NCBI RefSeq assembly: GCF_029784155.1 | Contig: NC_073693.1 | Coordinates: forward strand, 138,683,988-138,747,987 | DNA from: Uranotaenia lowii | Taxonomy: Eukaryota; Arthropoda; Insecta; Diptera; Culicidae | Length of the DNA stretch: 64,000 nt | Direction: 5' to 3' | Part shown: positions 48,810 through 60,780 of the stretch, in pieces | Position numbering within the stretch: position 1 is the stretch's first letter | Layout: every line of letters starts with the position of its first letter | Program-made: the position numbers and the translations under genes | Notes under the pieces: model-generated | Told to the model about the DNA's origin: nothing | Seen by the model: the letters and a program-made list of their open reading frames with translations, nothing else | Databases searched by the model: none

Positions 48810-50790
48810 TCTAATATATAAAGATGAGTTGGACTATATATGTTTGTATGCACCTTATACAAATCGACACCGCTTAACCGATCAGCCTGAAATTTGGCAC
48901 AGAGATGTATTTGGACCAGGGTAAGGTTTTAGTGAAAGTTCTGAGTCCCTCCCGCCTAAGAAAAGGGACCCTCCCATACAACTTTCGTTTTTATTTCCAC
49001 AAATCAAAAGTCATGGCACCCATTTGGCAGCCGATTTTCGTTTCCTTTGGCGGGTTGTTTTCACCATCACCATGGGCCGGGCGTAAGAAACGACTATCCA
49101 GAGTTCACGTGTACTGGAAAACAAATCAAAGCTTGCTGAGCGTTAAAGATTTGAAAGGGGAAATTTTGGCGGGTGTTTTTTGTGCCTTCTACTGCTGAAA
49201 GCACGTGGTACCGGTAGATACGAGAATTTTGGATGCAATAATGAGCTAACATTTCGGATTGAAAAATACAACTAACCTGTAAAGTATGTATTGACTCGAA
49301 TTGTAGTGGTTTTCAAAGTTCTCCCTTCCTACTGCTGCAGGGCTTTGGAGTCTATAAGAATATACAGTGTGTGAAGTATGGATGCAGTGATTTTTCTTCA
49401 TTATGAATTTGGATTGAGTGCTGAAAACATAATAAGTAATTTTTTTAAAATCAAGCTCTTTAGAACCAACCATTTTCGCATTTTTAGAATTCCTCATAGA
49501 GAAAGATGAAATAATTAAATTCAGAGTTATAAGTTGAGAGCTGTGATGTCAACGCTTTGAAAGCCGTCTCAAAAACTTAACGTGCATTATCTGGAAAAAC
49601 CAAATCCAACGCAAGAAACTTTATTTGAAATTAAGTATAAGGTTTTAAGTTTTATACAATTCAATTTTATCGGTCAATCTTTGACTTTTGTAAAAATGTT
49701 GATCATCAATGTGTTCAATTTTACCATCCAATTATGCGAAAACTTAAACAGTTAAGTACTGCGAATTCAATCAAATTATCTCCAAGAATTTTTACTTTAT
49801 CACTTTTCACAATAATTAATGAGATTTTTTTTTCCAAGAATGTAAAAATTTAAAAAAAATTTTTTGTTATAACATCATAAAATGGGCGATTTGAGTTCCG
49901 AGATAATTTCTTTAGATCACTTCAAAAAACTATTAGTGGAACTTGGAACATTTAAGAAAAACTAATCATAAAACAGTGTGGAAAAAACAACTAAAAATAC
50001 ACGTCCATTTCAAAACATGCAAAATGAGTCTTCAATAAGTTTAAAAAACCAAATACAAACACATACAGGATCTCAATGAAACTTAATGTTTCCTCGAAGA
50101 GATTCCTTTTACTTAATTCTAAGCGTACATCTTTCGAGTATATGATGGCTAGCATCTCACAGATGCTTAAACCACTAAACCACAAAAGTTTATTGTGTAT
50201 GCCGTGATTGGGATTCGAATTCATGGTCGTTGGCTTGGAAGACTTGAAGGCCACAAGCTGCGGCAAGTTTCGGAAGCCTTCTTAGAATTTTTTGGACAAA
50301 TTAAACTTGAATATAGCATACGGGGGAGCATTTGGCATATAGCGTCCGAAGAGATCATCTCCAAAAGAGATTTTATTAGATGGGGGGTGGGAAAGATAAA
50401 AATATAGTTTAATCATTTGAAGAAGAAAAATAAGAAGGCCAAAGCTATTCAAGCTTCCTTCAAGAAAGGGTGGGTATAAAATGTTTTTCGTGATGAAATA
50501 AAAAAGTATTCATGGTAAATTATTTCTAATTTCTATGAATACGAACTTCATAACTATAAGTATTTCAAAAATATTAAAAAGGGAAACACAGTAAATATTC
50601 TCATTCAAAACTTGAAAAACACTAACAAAACTTTCAAAGCTAAAGTACATGGCACAACATGGGTAAAATTTCCTCATAATAAATATATAAAACATAGTGA
50701 ATACAAAGCTACCAAAATTTCGTAAAGTCAAACGACTCATTTTGATTTATATTTTATGCAAACCCGAGCAATGCCGGGTAAATCAGCTAG
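48810..50790 (+). mobile_element. Helitron-like element, tandem member 2
   Basis: It starts TCTAATATATAAAGATGAG directly after the CTAG of member 1 and ends ACCCGAGCAATGCCGGGTAA (hairpin), then ATCAGCTAG at 50790. The last roughly 470 bp are repeated almost exactly at the end of member 4 (53290-53767). It carries a SINE at about 50040-50290. Confidence 0.68.
50040..50290 (-). mobile_element. tRNA-derived SINE, second family (copy 1)
   Basis: On the minus strand a tRNA-like head (GCAGCTTGTGGCCTTCAAGT, then ATGAATTCGAATCCC as B box) is followed by a body ending in TGTATGTGTTTGTATTTGG. It matches 59170-59400 over its whole length, including AGCGTACA(T/A)CTTTCGA and GATGGCTAGCATCT. Confidence 0.6.
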
Positions 50791-52097
50791 TCTATATATA
50801 TAAAAAGCAATTTCTGTATGTTTGTTTGTTTGTTTGTTTGTTTGTTTGTCCTCTATAGACTCAGCCGTTTTAAGAGCTAGAGAGCTGAAATTTGGCATGG
50901 ATGCTCATTAGAACCACGAAGGATGAAAAACGTTTTTAGATTTTCGGATGACCCCTTCTGAAGGGGGTCGTCCATAGAAGACAAATATTGTTTTCGCGAT
51001 ATTGACGTTATTTTTTGTCGGATCGTGTTGAAAATTTGCACATGAGTGTTTTGAAAGACAAGAAATCGATTTCAGATGTCAAATTATGTGTAAGGGATCG
51101 TCCAAAGGGGTCGTCCATATTAACTGTTCGCTGTTTTTGCGATATTGACGTTATTATACATCGTATTCAGATGAAAATTGGTACACGATAGTTTTGAGTG
51201 ACGTGCAATCGATTTAAGGTATCGAATTCAGTGTAAGGGGCCGGCGAAAGGGGTCGTCCATATTGAATTTTCAGTATCTTTGTGATATTGACGTTTTTAT
51301 ACATCGGATTGGGATGAAAATTTCCACGTAGGAGTTATTAGGGACGAACAACTGTTTTCACTTATCCAAACTAAAATCAGGGGTCGGCCAAAGGGGTCGT
51401 CCATATGAACTATTCACTGTTGATGCGATATTGTCGTTAATATACATCGGATTCAGATGAAAATTGGTACACGAGAGTTTTGAGGGACGAGCAACCGATT
51501 TCAGGTACTAAATTCAGTGTAAGGGTCCGGCAAAAGGGGTCGTCCATGTTAAACTTTCAATATTTTTGCAATATCGTCATAATTATACATCGGATTGGGA
51601 TGAAAATTTGCACACGGTAGTTTTCAGGGACAGGCAATCAATTTCAGATGTCAAATATTTTGCCAGGGGTCGACGAAAAGGGGCGTCCATTTAGATTAAT
51701 TGTTGACTATTTTTTGCAATATTGACGGTATTATGCAACGGATTGCTTTGAAAATTGGTACACGGGAGTTTTGAGGGAAGGGCAATCGATTTCAGATATC
51801 AAATATGGTATAAGAAGCCTCGGAAAGGGGTTTAACTTTTTGGCAAAAATTGCGTTGTTATGCAACGATTGAGTCAAAATGTATACACGGGTTTTTTTTT
51901 GGCATGGTCAATTGATTCTTGATTTCAAATTTCGTAGCAGACGACAGACAAATTGATCGTCCAATATTTTTGCAATTATTACTTAACAATGAATTCAAAA
52001 GTGCATCTGGAAAATGCTTGGCCATTGACTTTCATGCAAACTGTTCATGGCATATTCCAAGTTGGAAGCGAAACGGAGTTCGTATGGGATCAGCTAG
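50791..52097 (+). mobile_element. Helitron-like element, tandem member 3
   Basis: It starts TCTATATATATAAAAAGCAA with a (TTTG)n run (50820-50848) and ends GGGATCAGCTAG at 52097. The interior holds about six diverged units of roughly 140 bp, each with GGGGTCGTCCAT, GATATTGACGTTATTATACA, CGGATT and GAAAATTTGCACA. Confidence 0.72.
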
Positions 52098-53767
52098 TAT
52101 ATATATAAAAAGCAATTTCTGTATGTTTGTTTGTTTGTTTGTCCTCTATAGACTCAGCTGTTTTAAGAGCTAGAGGTCTTAAATTTGGCATGGGTGCTCA
52201 TTCGGACCGGGAATGATGAAAAATGTTTTTAAATTTTCGGATGACCCCTTCTGAAGGGGGTCGTCCATAGGAGACAAATATTGTTTTCGCAATATTGACG
52301 TTACTTTTCGTCGGAGCGTGTTGAAAATTTGCACATGAGTGTTTTGAAAGGCGAGCAATCGATTTCAGGTGTCAAGTTTTGTGTAAAGGGTCAGCCAAAA
52401 GGGTCGTCCATATTAACTGGTTGCTGTTTTTGCGATATTGACGTTATTATACATGGTATTCAGATGAAAATTGGTACACGATAGTTTTGAGTGACGTGCA
52501 ATCGATTGGAGGTATCAAGTTTAGTGTAAGGGGCCGGCATAAGGGGTCGTCCATATTAAATTTTCCATATCTTAGTGATATTGACGTTTTTATACATCGG
52601 ATAGGCTTGAAAATTTGCACATAGCAGTTATTAGGGACAAACAACTGATTTCACTTATCCAAACTACAATCAGGGGTCGGCCAAAGGGGTCTTCCATGTT
52701 AACTATTCACTGTTGATGCAATATTGTGGGTGTTATTCATCGGATTCTGACAAAAATTGGTAAACGGGAGTTTTGAGAGATGAGAAATGGATTTTATGTA
52801 TAAAATTCAGTGTAAGAGGCCGCCAAAGGGGGTCGTCCATATTAACCTTTCAATAATTTTGCAATATCGTCGTTATTATACATCGTATTGGGATGAAAAT
52901 TTGCACACGGTTGTTTTCAGGGGGGGGGGGGGCAATCGGTTTCAGGTGTCAAATGTTTTGTCAGGGGTCGACGAAAGGGGTCGTCTATATAAATTTGTTT
53001 CACTGTTTTAGCAATATTGACGTTATTATACAATGGATTGCTTTGAAAATTTCCCACGAGAGTTTTGAGGGAAGGGCAATCGATCTCAGTTATCAAAGAT
53101 TGTATAAGAAGCCTCAAAAAGGGGTTCAATTTTTTGGCAATAATTGCGTTCTATGCAATGATTTAGTCGAAATTTATACACGTGGTTTTTGGCACGGTCA
53201 ATTGATTCCTGAATTCAAATTTAGTAGCAGACGACAGACAAAGTGATCGTCCAATATTTTTGCAATTATTACTTAACAATGAATTCAGAATGAATTATGT
53301 GCATTTGGCATATAGCGTCCGAAGAGATCATCTCCAAAAGAGATTTTATTAGATGGGGGGTGGGAAAGATAAAAATATAGTTTAATCATTTGAAGAAGAA
53401 AAATAAGAAGTCCAAAGCTATTCAAGCTTCCTTCAAGAAAGGGTGGGTATAAAATGTTTTTCGTGATGAAATAAAAAAGCATTCATGATAAATTATTTTT
53501 GATTTCTATGAATACGAACCTCATAACTATAAGTAGGTATTTCAAAAATATGAAAAAGGGAAACACAGAAAATATTCTCATTCAAAACTTGAAAAACACT
53601 AACAAAACTTTCAAAGCTTACATACATGGCACAACATGGGTAAAATTTTCTCATAATAAATTTATAAAACATATTGAATACAAAGCTACCAAAATTTCGT
53701 AAAGTCAAACGACTCATTTTGATTTATATTTTATGCAAACCCGAGCAAGGCCGGGTAAATCAGCTAG
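52098..53767 (+). mobile_element. Helitron-like element, tandem member 4 (chimeric)
   Basis: It starts TATATATATAAAAAGCAA (TA instead of TC) and ends ACCCGAGCAAGGCCGGGTAA, then ATCAGCTAG at 53767. The left 1.2 kb follows member 3, with the same 140-bp GGGGTCGTCCAT units. The right 470 bp follow member 2. This mosaic suggests end exchange between family members. Confidence 0.7.
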
Positions 53768-54058
53768 TTGAGAATAAAAATGAAAATGAATATTTAAAAT
53801 TTAGTGATCAACGCGGAGGGAAAAAAATTGACTCGAAGACACCATCAGACTGTGGTCTCGATTGTAACTCTCCATTTCTTTTGAGAAATTTATTAAGTGA
53901 CGATGGTAGAGAGCTTTTGTTGATGGTCTTAGTTACATATAGTTGAGCTTTCAGTTTTATTCAGAGATATCGAGAAATAATACATCTGACTATAAAGAAA
54001 ACTACGACCATGTCCATTTATTCAAATTTTGGCAATTTTCAATTTTTTTGCGCTAGAG
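53768..54058. other. Short unique stretch
   Basis: Nothing recognised between the last Helitron-like element and the hAT-like terminus. Confidence 0.3.
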
Positions 54059-54123
54059 CTGATGAGCCACAGTTTCACAGCTAAAAATCCGCATGCGGGT
54101 CGCGAACCGCAGTTTGCCGAGCA
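54059..54123 (-). mobile_element. hAT-like terminus (right end)
   Basis: GGGTCGCGAACCGCAGTTTG then CCGAGCACTG is followed by TGTTAGAC. In reverse it reads CAGTGCTCGGCAAACTGCGG, a typical hAT-MITE end. The same 8-mer TGTTAGAC precedes CAGGAGTCGGCAA at 35595, so the two may be ends of one element opened up by later insertions. Confidence 0.5.
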
Positions 54124-56700
54124 CTGTGTTAGACCCATTTCGTTCCTTATCATCATAATTTAATCTGACAAAAGTAAGCAACCATTTGAAAAAAATAAGT
54201 AAATTCCTCGAAATTCAAAAGTAAAACAATATTACCTGTATTGAAAATGGCAACAACTAGCAAAACAAGCATCGAATATGACCATCTCTGGTATTCTAGC
54301 GTGCACATGAGCGTTGTGACGCCTTTTAATTGAGGTTTCTGGACAATGTGGATAGAAAACGATCTCAGATATCCTTAACTGCTATTTTTGCAGTTTTTAT
54401 TGCTTTTGGAATGTTTTTTTTTTTGGGAGGATTCTAATGAATTATATAATGCGTACACAGGCAAACAACTTATTTAAAAAATTGCTCATGAATCACTGAA
54501 AGTTTTATTGAGATTTTTACAAAGGACGAATAACTGCAATGGTTAAAATTCTGGAAAGAAAATTCGAATTAGAACTAGATTGAGATTTTTAACTCAACAC
54601 CCTTCCGAGAAATTGAGGTGACCAACTTTCACCCATGGCCCACTTTCCCCTTCCTGTAAAATTTACTCACTGACCTATTCAACGAAAAAAGTACTAGAGC
54701 GAAGCAAAATTTCAAAGAACCTTCATCCACCATCCCACTTTATATCAAAACGAATTTCACATAATTGAAAGAAAAATCCATTAAACCTCCCACTAAAAAC
54801 CGCTTCGAATTTAACGAACGCAACACATGCCATAACACGGATCGGCCTAAGAGATTGGCCAGGCCAGGTCAGAGCTAAAGATGCAACCGGACCCAGCTCT
54901 ACTAGCAACCAGCAACCCAGAAACAGGTAACCAGGTCACAAGACCCCTCTCTCTGGAGCCATACACTCCTGTGTGGCGGTACAGTTAATTTTGTATGGTA
55001 CCCATAAATTTTAATTAGCCCTGTGTAAGCATAGTATAATGTTTTGCCAGCTACATTAAACTCTCCGCCGTCGTCGTCGTCGTTGTCCGGTGCCGGTGAT
55101 GGTGGCTCCAGAGAGTGTTTTTCTGGTGGGATTGGGTGCTGAAAGAAAAACAGGTCTGTGGTTCCGGGAAACTTGTTGGACATGTAGATAACATTTTCTG
55201 AAGGTTGTTTTTCAACAATTTAGGTGTACAAAGAATTCTGTTTTCTGTTTTCTAAAAGGAAAAATTTAACTTTGATTCCCTGGTTATTTTTAAACTTGCT
55301 ATATTCATCCTCTACTCTTTAGCTCAAAAGCTGATAAAGTGCCCTTGCTAAACTAGGAAAGATGTGATTCAAATTAAGCTGGCTGTTGAAAAAAGCTGAC
55401 AAAACGTGATGCGATGCACATCAGCCTTTGATTTCCTTTTTTTTCAAAAATGCACTAAACCTTCAAAGCAATGCAAGAAGCTGGATTTTAGTCCTAAATC
55501 AAGGCACTCTTTCTCGTTTAGATAGCAAGCCAAAGCTCAAGTCTGTGAGGAACGTGAAAATGACAACCTGATAAACTTCTTTGGAGATTTTTTCCCTCCA
55601 ATCTGTCTTTCTCAGTTCCGGACGGAACAAGCAGGGTATCTGAGCTGATTTAATTCTAACTCCAGTAGGTTTTCTACAGTACACAAAACATAATCGATAA
55701 AACTAACAGTTTCATTGAAGCTACTGATTTTGAATTTTTATTGCGGTTATGAGAATCAACCAGCTAAAGGATCGTGAACCCTAAAATTCGCATTTTCAAA
55801 GTGGGATTTAGTCAGTCATAAAAAAGTAAAAGAAGCGATGGCAATACTTTAGATAGGCCACGTCGGCAGTCGGTAAATTAATGCCAAAAACGGCAGCGAG
55901 ATATGCATGCAAGAGGCTTTCACACGGCACCGACATCAGTTGAGTTGAAAAGTCGTAACGAAGTCATGAAACCGTCAAGTCAATCTCGACTGCCGCTGGA
56001 AATGAACGGATACATATAGAAGATGAAAAAATAACTTGACTCCAGAAGCACCTAGAAACGGCAGCACCGAAATGAATGAATGAAAATCCTAGCAGTTAAC
56101 TCTATGATGACAATGATGAAGAGCAAGGTTCTGATGATGATGATGATGATGATGAGAGGTTGCCCGAACGTATCTGGATGGTTTCGGCTTAGGCTATGAA
56201 GTAGGGTTTGCGTTAGTAAAATACTGATTTTAATAATAAAAATGGAATGTGATGATTGCTTGAAACAGAAAATCAAGAAAGTTTATTTTTACAAACAAGT
56301 TAAAAACCAGAAACTTCTTTCACCGTTGAAATAACCAGCCACTAAAGTTGAGAAGGATTTTAATTGAGTTTTTCGGCTTCATAGACCATTTTAATACCGA
56401 CTATTCAATAGAAGTTTGTAATATTTCCAGTCGTATTCAAAATTAAAATATCGTTATGAAGAGAATCACCATCGTAATTTTTATTTGTTTTTTAATTTAT
56501 CGGACTTATCAGCGAAAAGTGATGTCGTGTTTACTAAGAGCATCTTAAGATTATGAAATTTTATAGACGGATAGAAAGATAGATGGAATGAAAGAAGGGA
56601 AATTGAGCGAGTAGATTTTTATTTAAAAGCACTATTATCACATACCCTATTTTTATTCAGCACGGGCCATCTACTATTAGTTGGTAGATATGGATAGAGT
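54124..56700. other. Repeat-poor DNA with GC-richer part
   Basis: 54720-55190 is GC-richer, with a CGTCGTCGTCG run near 55072-55083. The frame on the minus strand there (54902-55183) contains DNDDDDGG but no domain. A (GAT)8 microsatellite lies at 56131-56154. No gene can be supported. Confidence 0.4.
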
Positions 56701-57211
56701 TGCACCTATCATGAGCTTTCGAGAATGCCCGGTTTTACCCGAACTTGCCCGGATTTTTGATACAAAATTTGGCAAAAGTCTGGTCCGGCCCGGTTGCCCG
56801 TTTTTTGTTGGAAAATAATCGGATTTTGCCTGGATTTGTTCCCTTTATTTGCAAATTCAGACAATAGACTGAGTGAATTCAGGCGTAGAAGAAAAAGTTT
56901 AGTTGCATAGAGATTTAGTAGCGAGCATGGGCAAATAAATGGCAAATCCACTTACTGAAAAAGATATATGGAGATGCAGAATAAAGTTTTTTTTTTTAAA
57001 TTTTTATTTGGTAAGTAAAAATACTGTTTCAATAACAAAATTTAAATCTGTTTAGTTTTAAGGTATGGTTGCCATAGTATTTGCAGCACGTATCCGGACA
57101 AATTCAGGCTATTTTATCTTAAAACCTGGCAAATTCCGGGCATTTGATTTTAAAATTTTCGACTATAATCCAGACAATATCCGGGCAAATTTGGTAAAAA
57201 TCCAGGAACTA
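56701..57211. mobile_element. CCGG-rich MITE relics
   Basis: Two segments, 56710-56880 (GCCCGGTTTTACCCGAACTT) and 57062-57211 (GGTTGCCATAGTATTTGC), resemble the 2806-3292 family. The second continues after the nested MITE, at 58165 onward (CTCAACCATAATCCAG). Confidence 0.5.
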
Positions 57212-58164
57212 CCGTCAAACGGGGCATCATGCAACAGCGGGGTTCGATGCAACATTTATATAACACTACATTGAATCAATTTTTAATATAATGTATTGTA
57301 ATAAAGTTATCTTTTAATGATAACAAAATGATGATGACATAATTTCTCACATCTTAAGCTAGTTATCTTAAGTTTTTTATTTTTATGTAAAATTTGATAA
57401 ATCGAGCAATAAATGTACAAATTTTAACATTTTTTGATGCCGAAAAAAACTTCACCCAGTATGACGGATCGGCTTGATAAAATTACCTGCAAACTTTTTT
57501 CAGGTTTCTTCATGTTATACCAAGATTGTTGGTGTAAAAATATTTTTCGAACAATCACCCAAGTTTTTTAAATGAATATTTTTAAAATTCAGTTAGGTGT
57601 CTGGGGTTAAATGCAACAAAATGCAAATCAAAGAAATACCTTGCAAATCTCGTTTCCATGTGCTGGAATATGAATGTTTTGCATCACGCGTTTGTAAACA
57701 TTGAAATTTCATTCATCCAAACATTTATTTTTATTATTTTAGCTTGAAGAATTTTTCGTAGTATTATTTGACCCCTAAATGTATGCAGCATCCTTATTTT
57801 CAGAAAAAATGTGAAAATTTGTTTTTACAGACCCAAAAACTACTGCAATTGGTGTTGTCATGCGTAATGGTCTTTAAGGCATCGCAAATATATTAAAAAC
57901 TATGAATTTTCGTACGTGTTCATAAGATTTTTCATTAAAAACAAAGTTTGTTGCAAGTTACCCCATTTTCTAAGGAGTGTAAAAATCGCATGTTTTTAGA
58001 AAATTAAAAATAACTGAAGAAACCAATAATTTTTTTAACTACGCCAATTTGATGCCCTAGCATTCTTAAAACTTTTGATGCATAAAGGATACGATTAACT
58101 GTGAACATAAGTTTTTAAGAAGCCATTGAAGTTGAAAATTGTTGCATGTTGCCCCAGTTGACGG
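57212..58164 (-). mobile_element. TA-flanked MITE (953 bp)
   Basis: TA at 57210-57211 and 58165-58166. Ends are CCGTCAAACGGGGCATCATG and, reversed, CCGTCAACTGGGGCAACATG, 24-bp inverted repeats with a few mismatches. It is the inverted copy of 39252-40265 and shows where the fragment 11712-11952 comes from. Confidence 0.8.
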
Positions 58165-58165
58165 T

Positions 58166-58744
58166 ACTCAACCATAATCCAGAAGAAAAAAACATTGAAG
58201 TTGACAAGCCGATTTTATGTTTTGTTCCAATGTATTTTGTACATATTTCTTTACAAACCATAATAACAGTTGCTGAAAAGTACTACATTACAGTTTCAAA
58301 ATCAAGTTAACCGGACTTATTTTCGCAAAATTGTTGAAATTTCGGAGCAAAACTATGAATACATGCCAATTTCGTTAGATTTGTTTAAAAAAATCATGAA
58401 AGCTTGTCAAATTGGTACGAAAATACGTGTTAAAAGACGTTGAAGTATTTATCAAGATCGTCGGATAACCGGTCAACAAGTTTTGGGATACTGATACAAT
58501 TGTTAGAAATTCGAGGCATTTTTTTAGTCACCATGATTTAATATTGAAAAACAAGTATAAAACTTTCTGATAAAACTTTTAGATCGCATAAATAATAAAA
58601 TGTTCAACATAATTTGTTTTCAAATTTGATACACATTTAAAGCGAGTATTATATTCTCTCTTTTGTTTTAATACCAGTTTTGTTGCAACATTTTCTATTC
58701 CGAAACAAGAGAAATTGATTTTTTTTAATCAATTTACAACATTC
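58166..58744. other. AT-rich DNA
   Basis: Apart from the first few dozen bases, which continue the interrupted MITE relic, nothing was recognised. Confidence 0.35.
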
Positions 58745-58836
58745 TGTGTGTTTTTTTTTTCTTTCGATTATAGTCGTGTTAACATCCTTATGTCATTCGC
58801 GACTGATGCGATGCGACGCGACGATGCAGTTGCTCC
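58745..58836 (-). mobile_element. SINE tail fragment
   Basis: The poly-T edge and TTTCGATTATAGTCGTGTTAAC.TCCTTATG.CATTCGCGACT match the tail half of the SINE at 40490-40683. The tRNA head is missing, and sequence changes to the 135-bp repeat family at GTTGCTCCAAGC. Confidence 0.65.
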
Positions 58837-59169
58837 AAGCTTCTTTAGCATGTTCTATAATAGCACTCAGTGCTTGATTATTAAACCGCCATAAAACTTA
58901 GTGACAGTTCTCGATGAAGATTTCAAAACAGGACACGCTCAGATTAGATAGCACATATTTGAATTGGAGTTTCCATTTTTACATATTTTTGATAAGTTAT
59001 GTGTGTTGGTTTTGAATTAAAATAAAAAGTATATAAAAATCATTGAAAACTTCAGATTACCGGAAGTGGTATGAATATCTCTATAATATGAGTATTGATT
59101 GAAAGGGCCAAAATAGTAGGATTTTTGTTTTGCTTGACGCCATCACTAATCCAAGATGGCGGCTTCCAC

Positions 59170-59400
59170 TTAAACAAACACAAACACATACAGGATCTCA
59201 CTGAAACTTGATGTTTCTCGAAGAGATTCCTTTTTCTTTACTCTAAGCGTACAACTTTCGATGATATGATGGCTAGCATCTTATAAATGCTAGAACTACA
59301 AACCCACAGAAAGTGTACTACGTCTGTCGTGACCGGGATTCGATCTCATACTCGCTGACTTTGAACACTTGAAGGCTATCCTCTACGCCTCGGGCTGGAA
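59170..59400 (-). mobile_element. tRNA-derived SINE, second family (copy 2)
   Basis: Matches 50040-50290 (AAACACATACAGGATCTCA near the left end, B-box-like GATCGAATCCC on the minus strand). It is inserted in the 135-bp repeat element. Confidence 0.6.
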
Positions 59401-60014
59401 CTTTTATGTCTAAAGCTATAACTTACTGAAAATATCATGAAACCTTCACAATAGGATTATAAGGTGAAAGGGATAAACGAGTATAAGTCGAATTTCGTTG
59501 TTCGCCGTTTCTTAAATTCCAAAATGGCGGCTATAACTCAACTTGAAAATACTTTAAATGACTGAAAATCGCATAAAACCCTTAAAATATTGAAGTATAA
59601 TGATGAATAAGTAAAAGATTTTTGGAAAAATTAATAAAAATTATTCATAATTTCAATATGACGCCTGATAGCGAAATTTTTCTTCTACTCGTTAATCCTT
59701 TTCAACCTTTACCCATATTGTGGGATTTTTATGCGATTTTCATTGATTAACAACATTTTAAAGTTCAGTTGAAGCCGCCATCTTGGATTTCAAGATGGCG
59801 TCCCATAGCGAAATTCGAATTCTTCTAATTAAGCCCTTTCACCAAATACCCATATTGTTGGGCTTTCTTGCGATTTTCAGTGATTAACCATTAATAAGCG
59901 AAACTTCGGATTAAACGAAATATTTTGACAAACCCTTTTGCTCAGGTATTGCATATCACCCAGGCGCATAGCTCGGTACCTAAATTAATTTGAACCAATT
60001 TGTTTAAAATCCCA

Positions 60015-60240
60015 AAAAACAGGCGTTTCTAGGGGCATGCTGTTCCAGCGTGACGCACCGTACACCATGATACTTTTCCCGCTCGACGTGTTGTGCCTGG
60101 GATTATGAAGCTTCGGGACCTCTCAAGCTGCCCTTTTTGCAGATGTTGTTGGAGATAGTCGGGTAACAGTCATTGGTACCCTTGCCACATGAAATCTAGG
60201 ATCCTGATTTCAAAGCTGTGAAATAAGTCATGTCTTAATA
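60015..60240 (-). pseudogene. C-terminal relic of a CR1/Jockey-like LINE
   Basis: The minus strand encodes LPDYLQQHLQKGQLERS and, after a frameshift, SIMVYGASRWNSMPLE. YGASRWNSLP-type endings are characteristic of reverse-transcriptase C-termini in CR1/Jockey-group LINEs. The rest of the element is absent. Confidence 0.6.
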
Positions 60241-60256
60241 TCGTTTGGCGTACGTT

Positions 60257-60317
60257 GGCTGTTGTTTCTCGTCGTCTAAGGTTGAAATCAAATCTCAGAC
60301 GACGAGGCACAACAGCC
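60257..60317. repeat. 20-bp inverted repeat
   Basis: GGCTGTTGTTTCTCGTCGTC (60257-60276) pairs with 60298-60317 at 18 of 20 positions, with a 21-nt loop. It lies next to the LINE relic. Confidence 0.7.
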
Positions 60318-60780
60318 AAAATGCATGTTTATTGAAACAAAATGTAAAAGTTTTTGCATTAAACGTGAAACAACTTCATAAAATAGAAGAAATATGTTGG
60401 TTTTTTGATCAAATGTCTTTCAAAAAAAGAGTACATTTGGTAAAATTTCACAAAAAGAAGAGTACGCCAATTTTTCGATCGAAAAAGAGTACGTATGGTA
60501 TCCCTATACTAGTTAAACTAATTCGCTCAATACTCATGTTGTGAGGGTTTCATTTGATCTCCAGGGATTAACAGCATTTCAAAGTTCAGCGGAAGCCGTC
60601 ATCTTGGATTACAAGATGGCGTCGGAAATAAAAAAAAAACTACTTCTACTCGTTTAGCCCTTTCACTCAACACCCATATAGTGGTAGTTCAATGCGACTT
60701 TTTGTCATTTTCATCATTTTAAAGTTCAGCGGAAGCCGCCATCTAGGATTTTAAGATGGCGTCAGCCATTTATCTGACTA

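Larger units (their letters stand above)
58837..60780 (-). repeat. 135-bp repeat element, interrupted
   Basis: The left part (58837-59090) is the inverted counterpart of 14090-14345 (AGCATGTTCTATAATAGCAC, TTATTAAACCGCC). Repeat units with CCGCCATCTTG or AAGATGGCG follow around 59153, 59522, 59777, 60599 and 60738. The array is broken by a SINE (59170-59400) and a LINE relic (60015-60240). Confidence 0.6.

Noticed and set aside
54902..55183. Possible coding exon with acidic run
   Set aside because: The acidic run is a trinucleotide repeat. There is no domain, no clear splice sites and no known homology that I can name.
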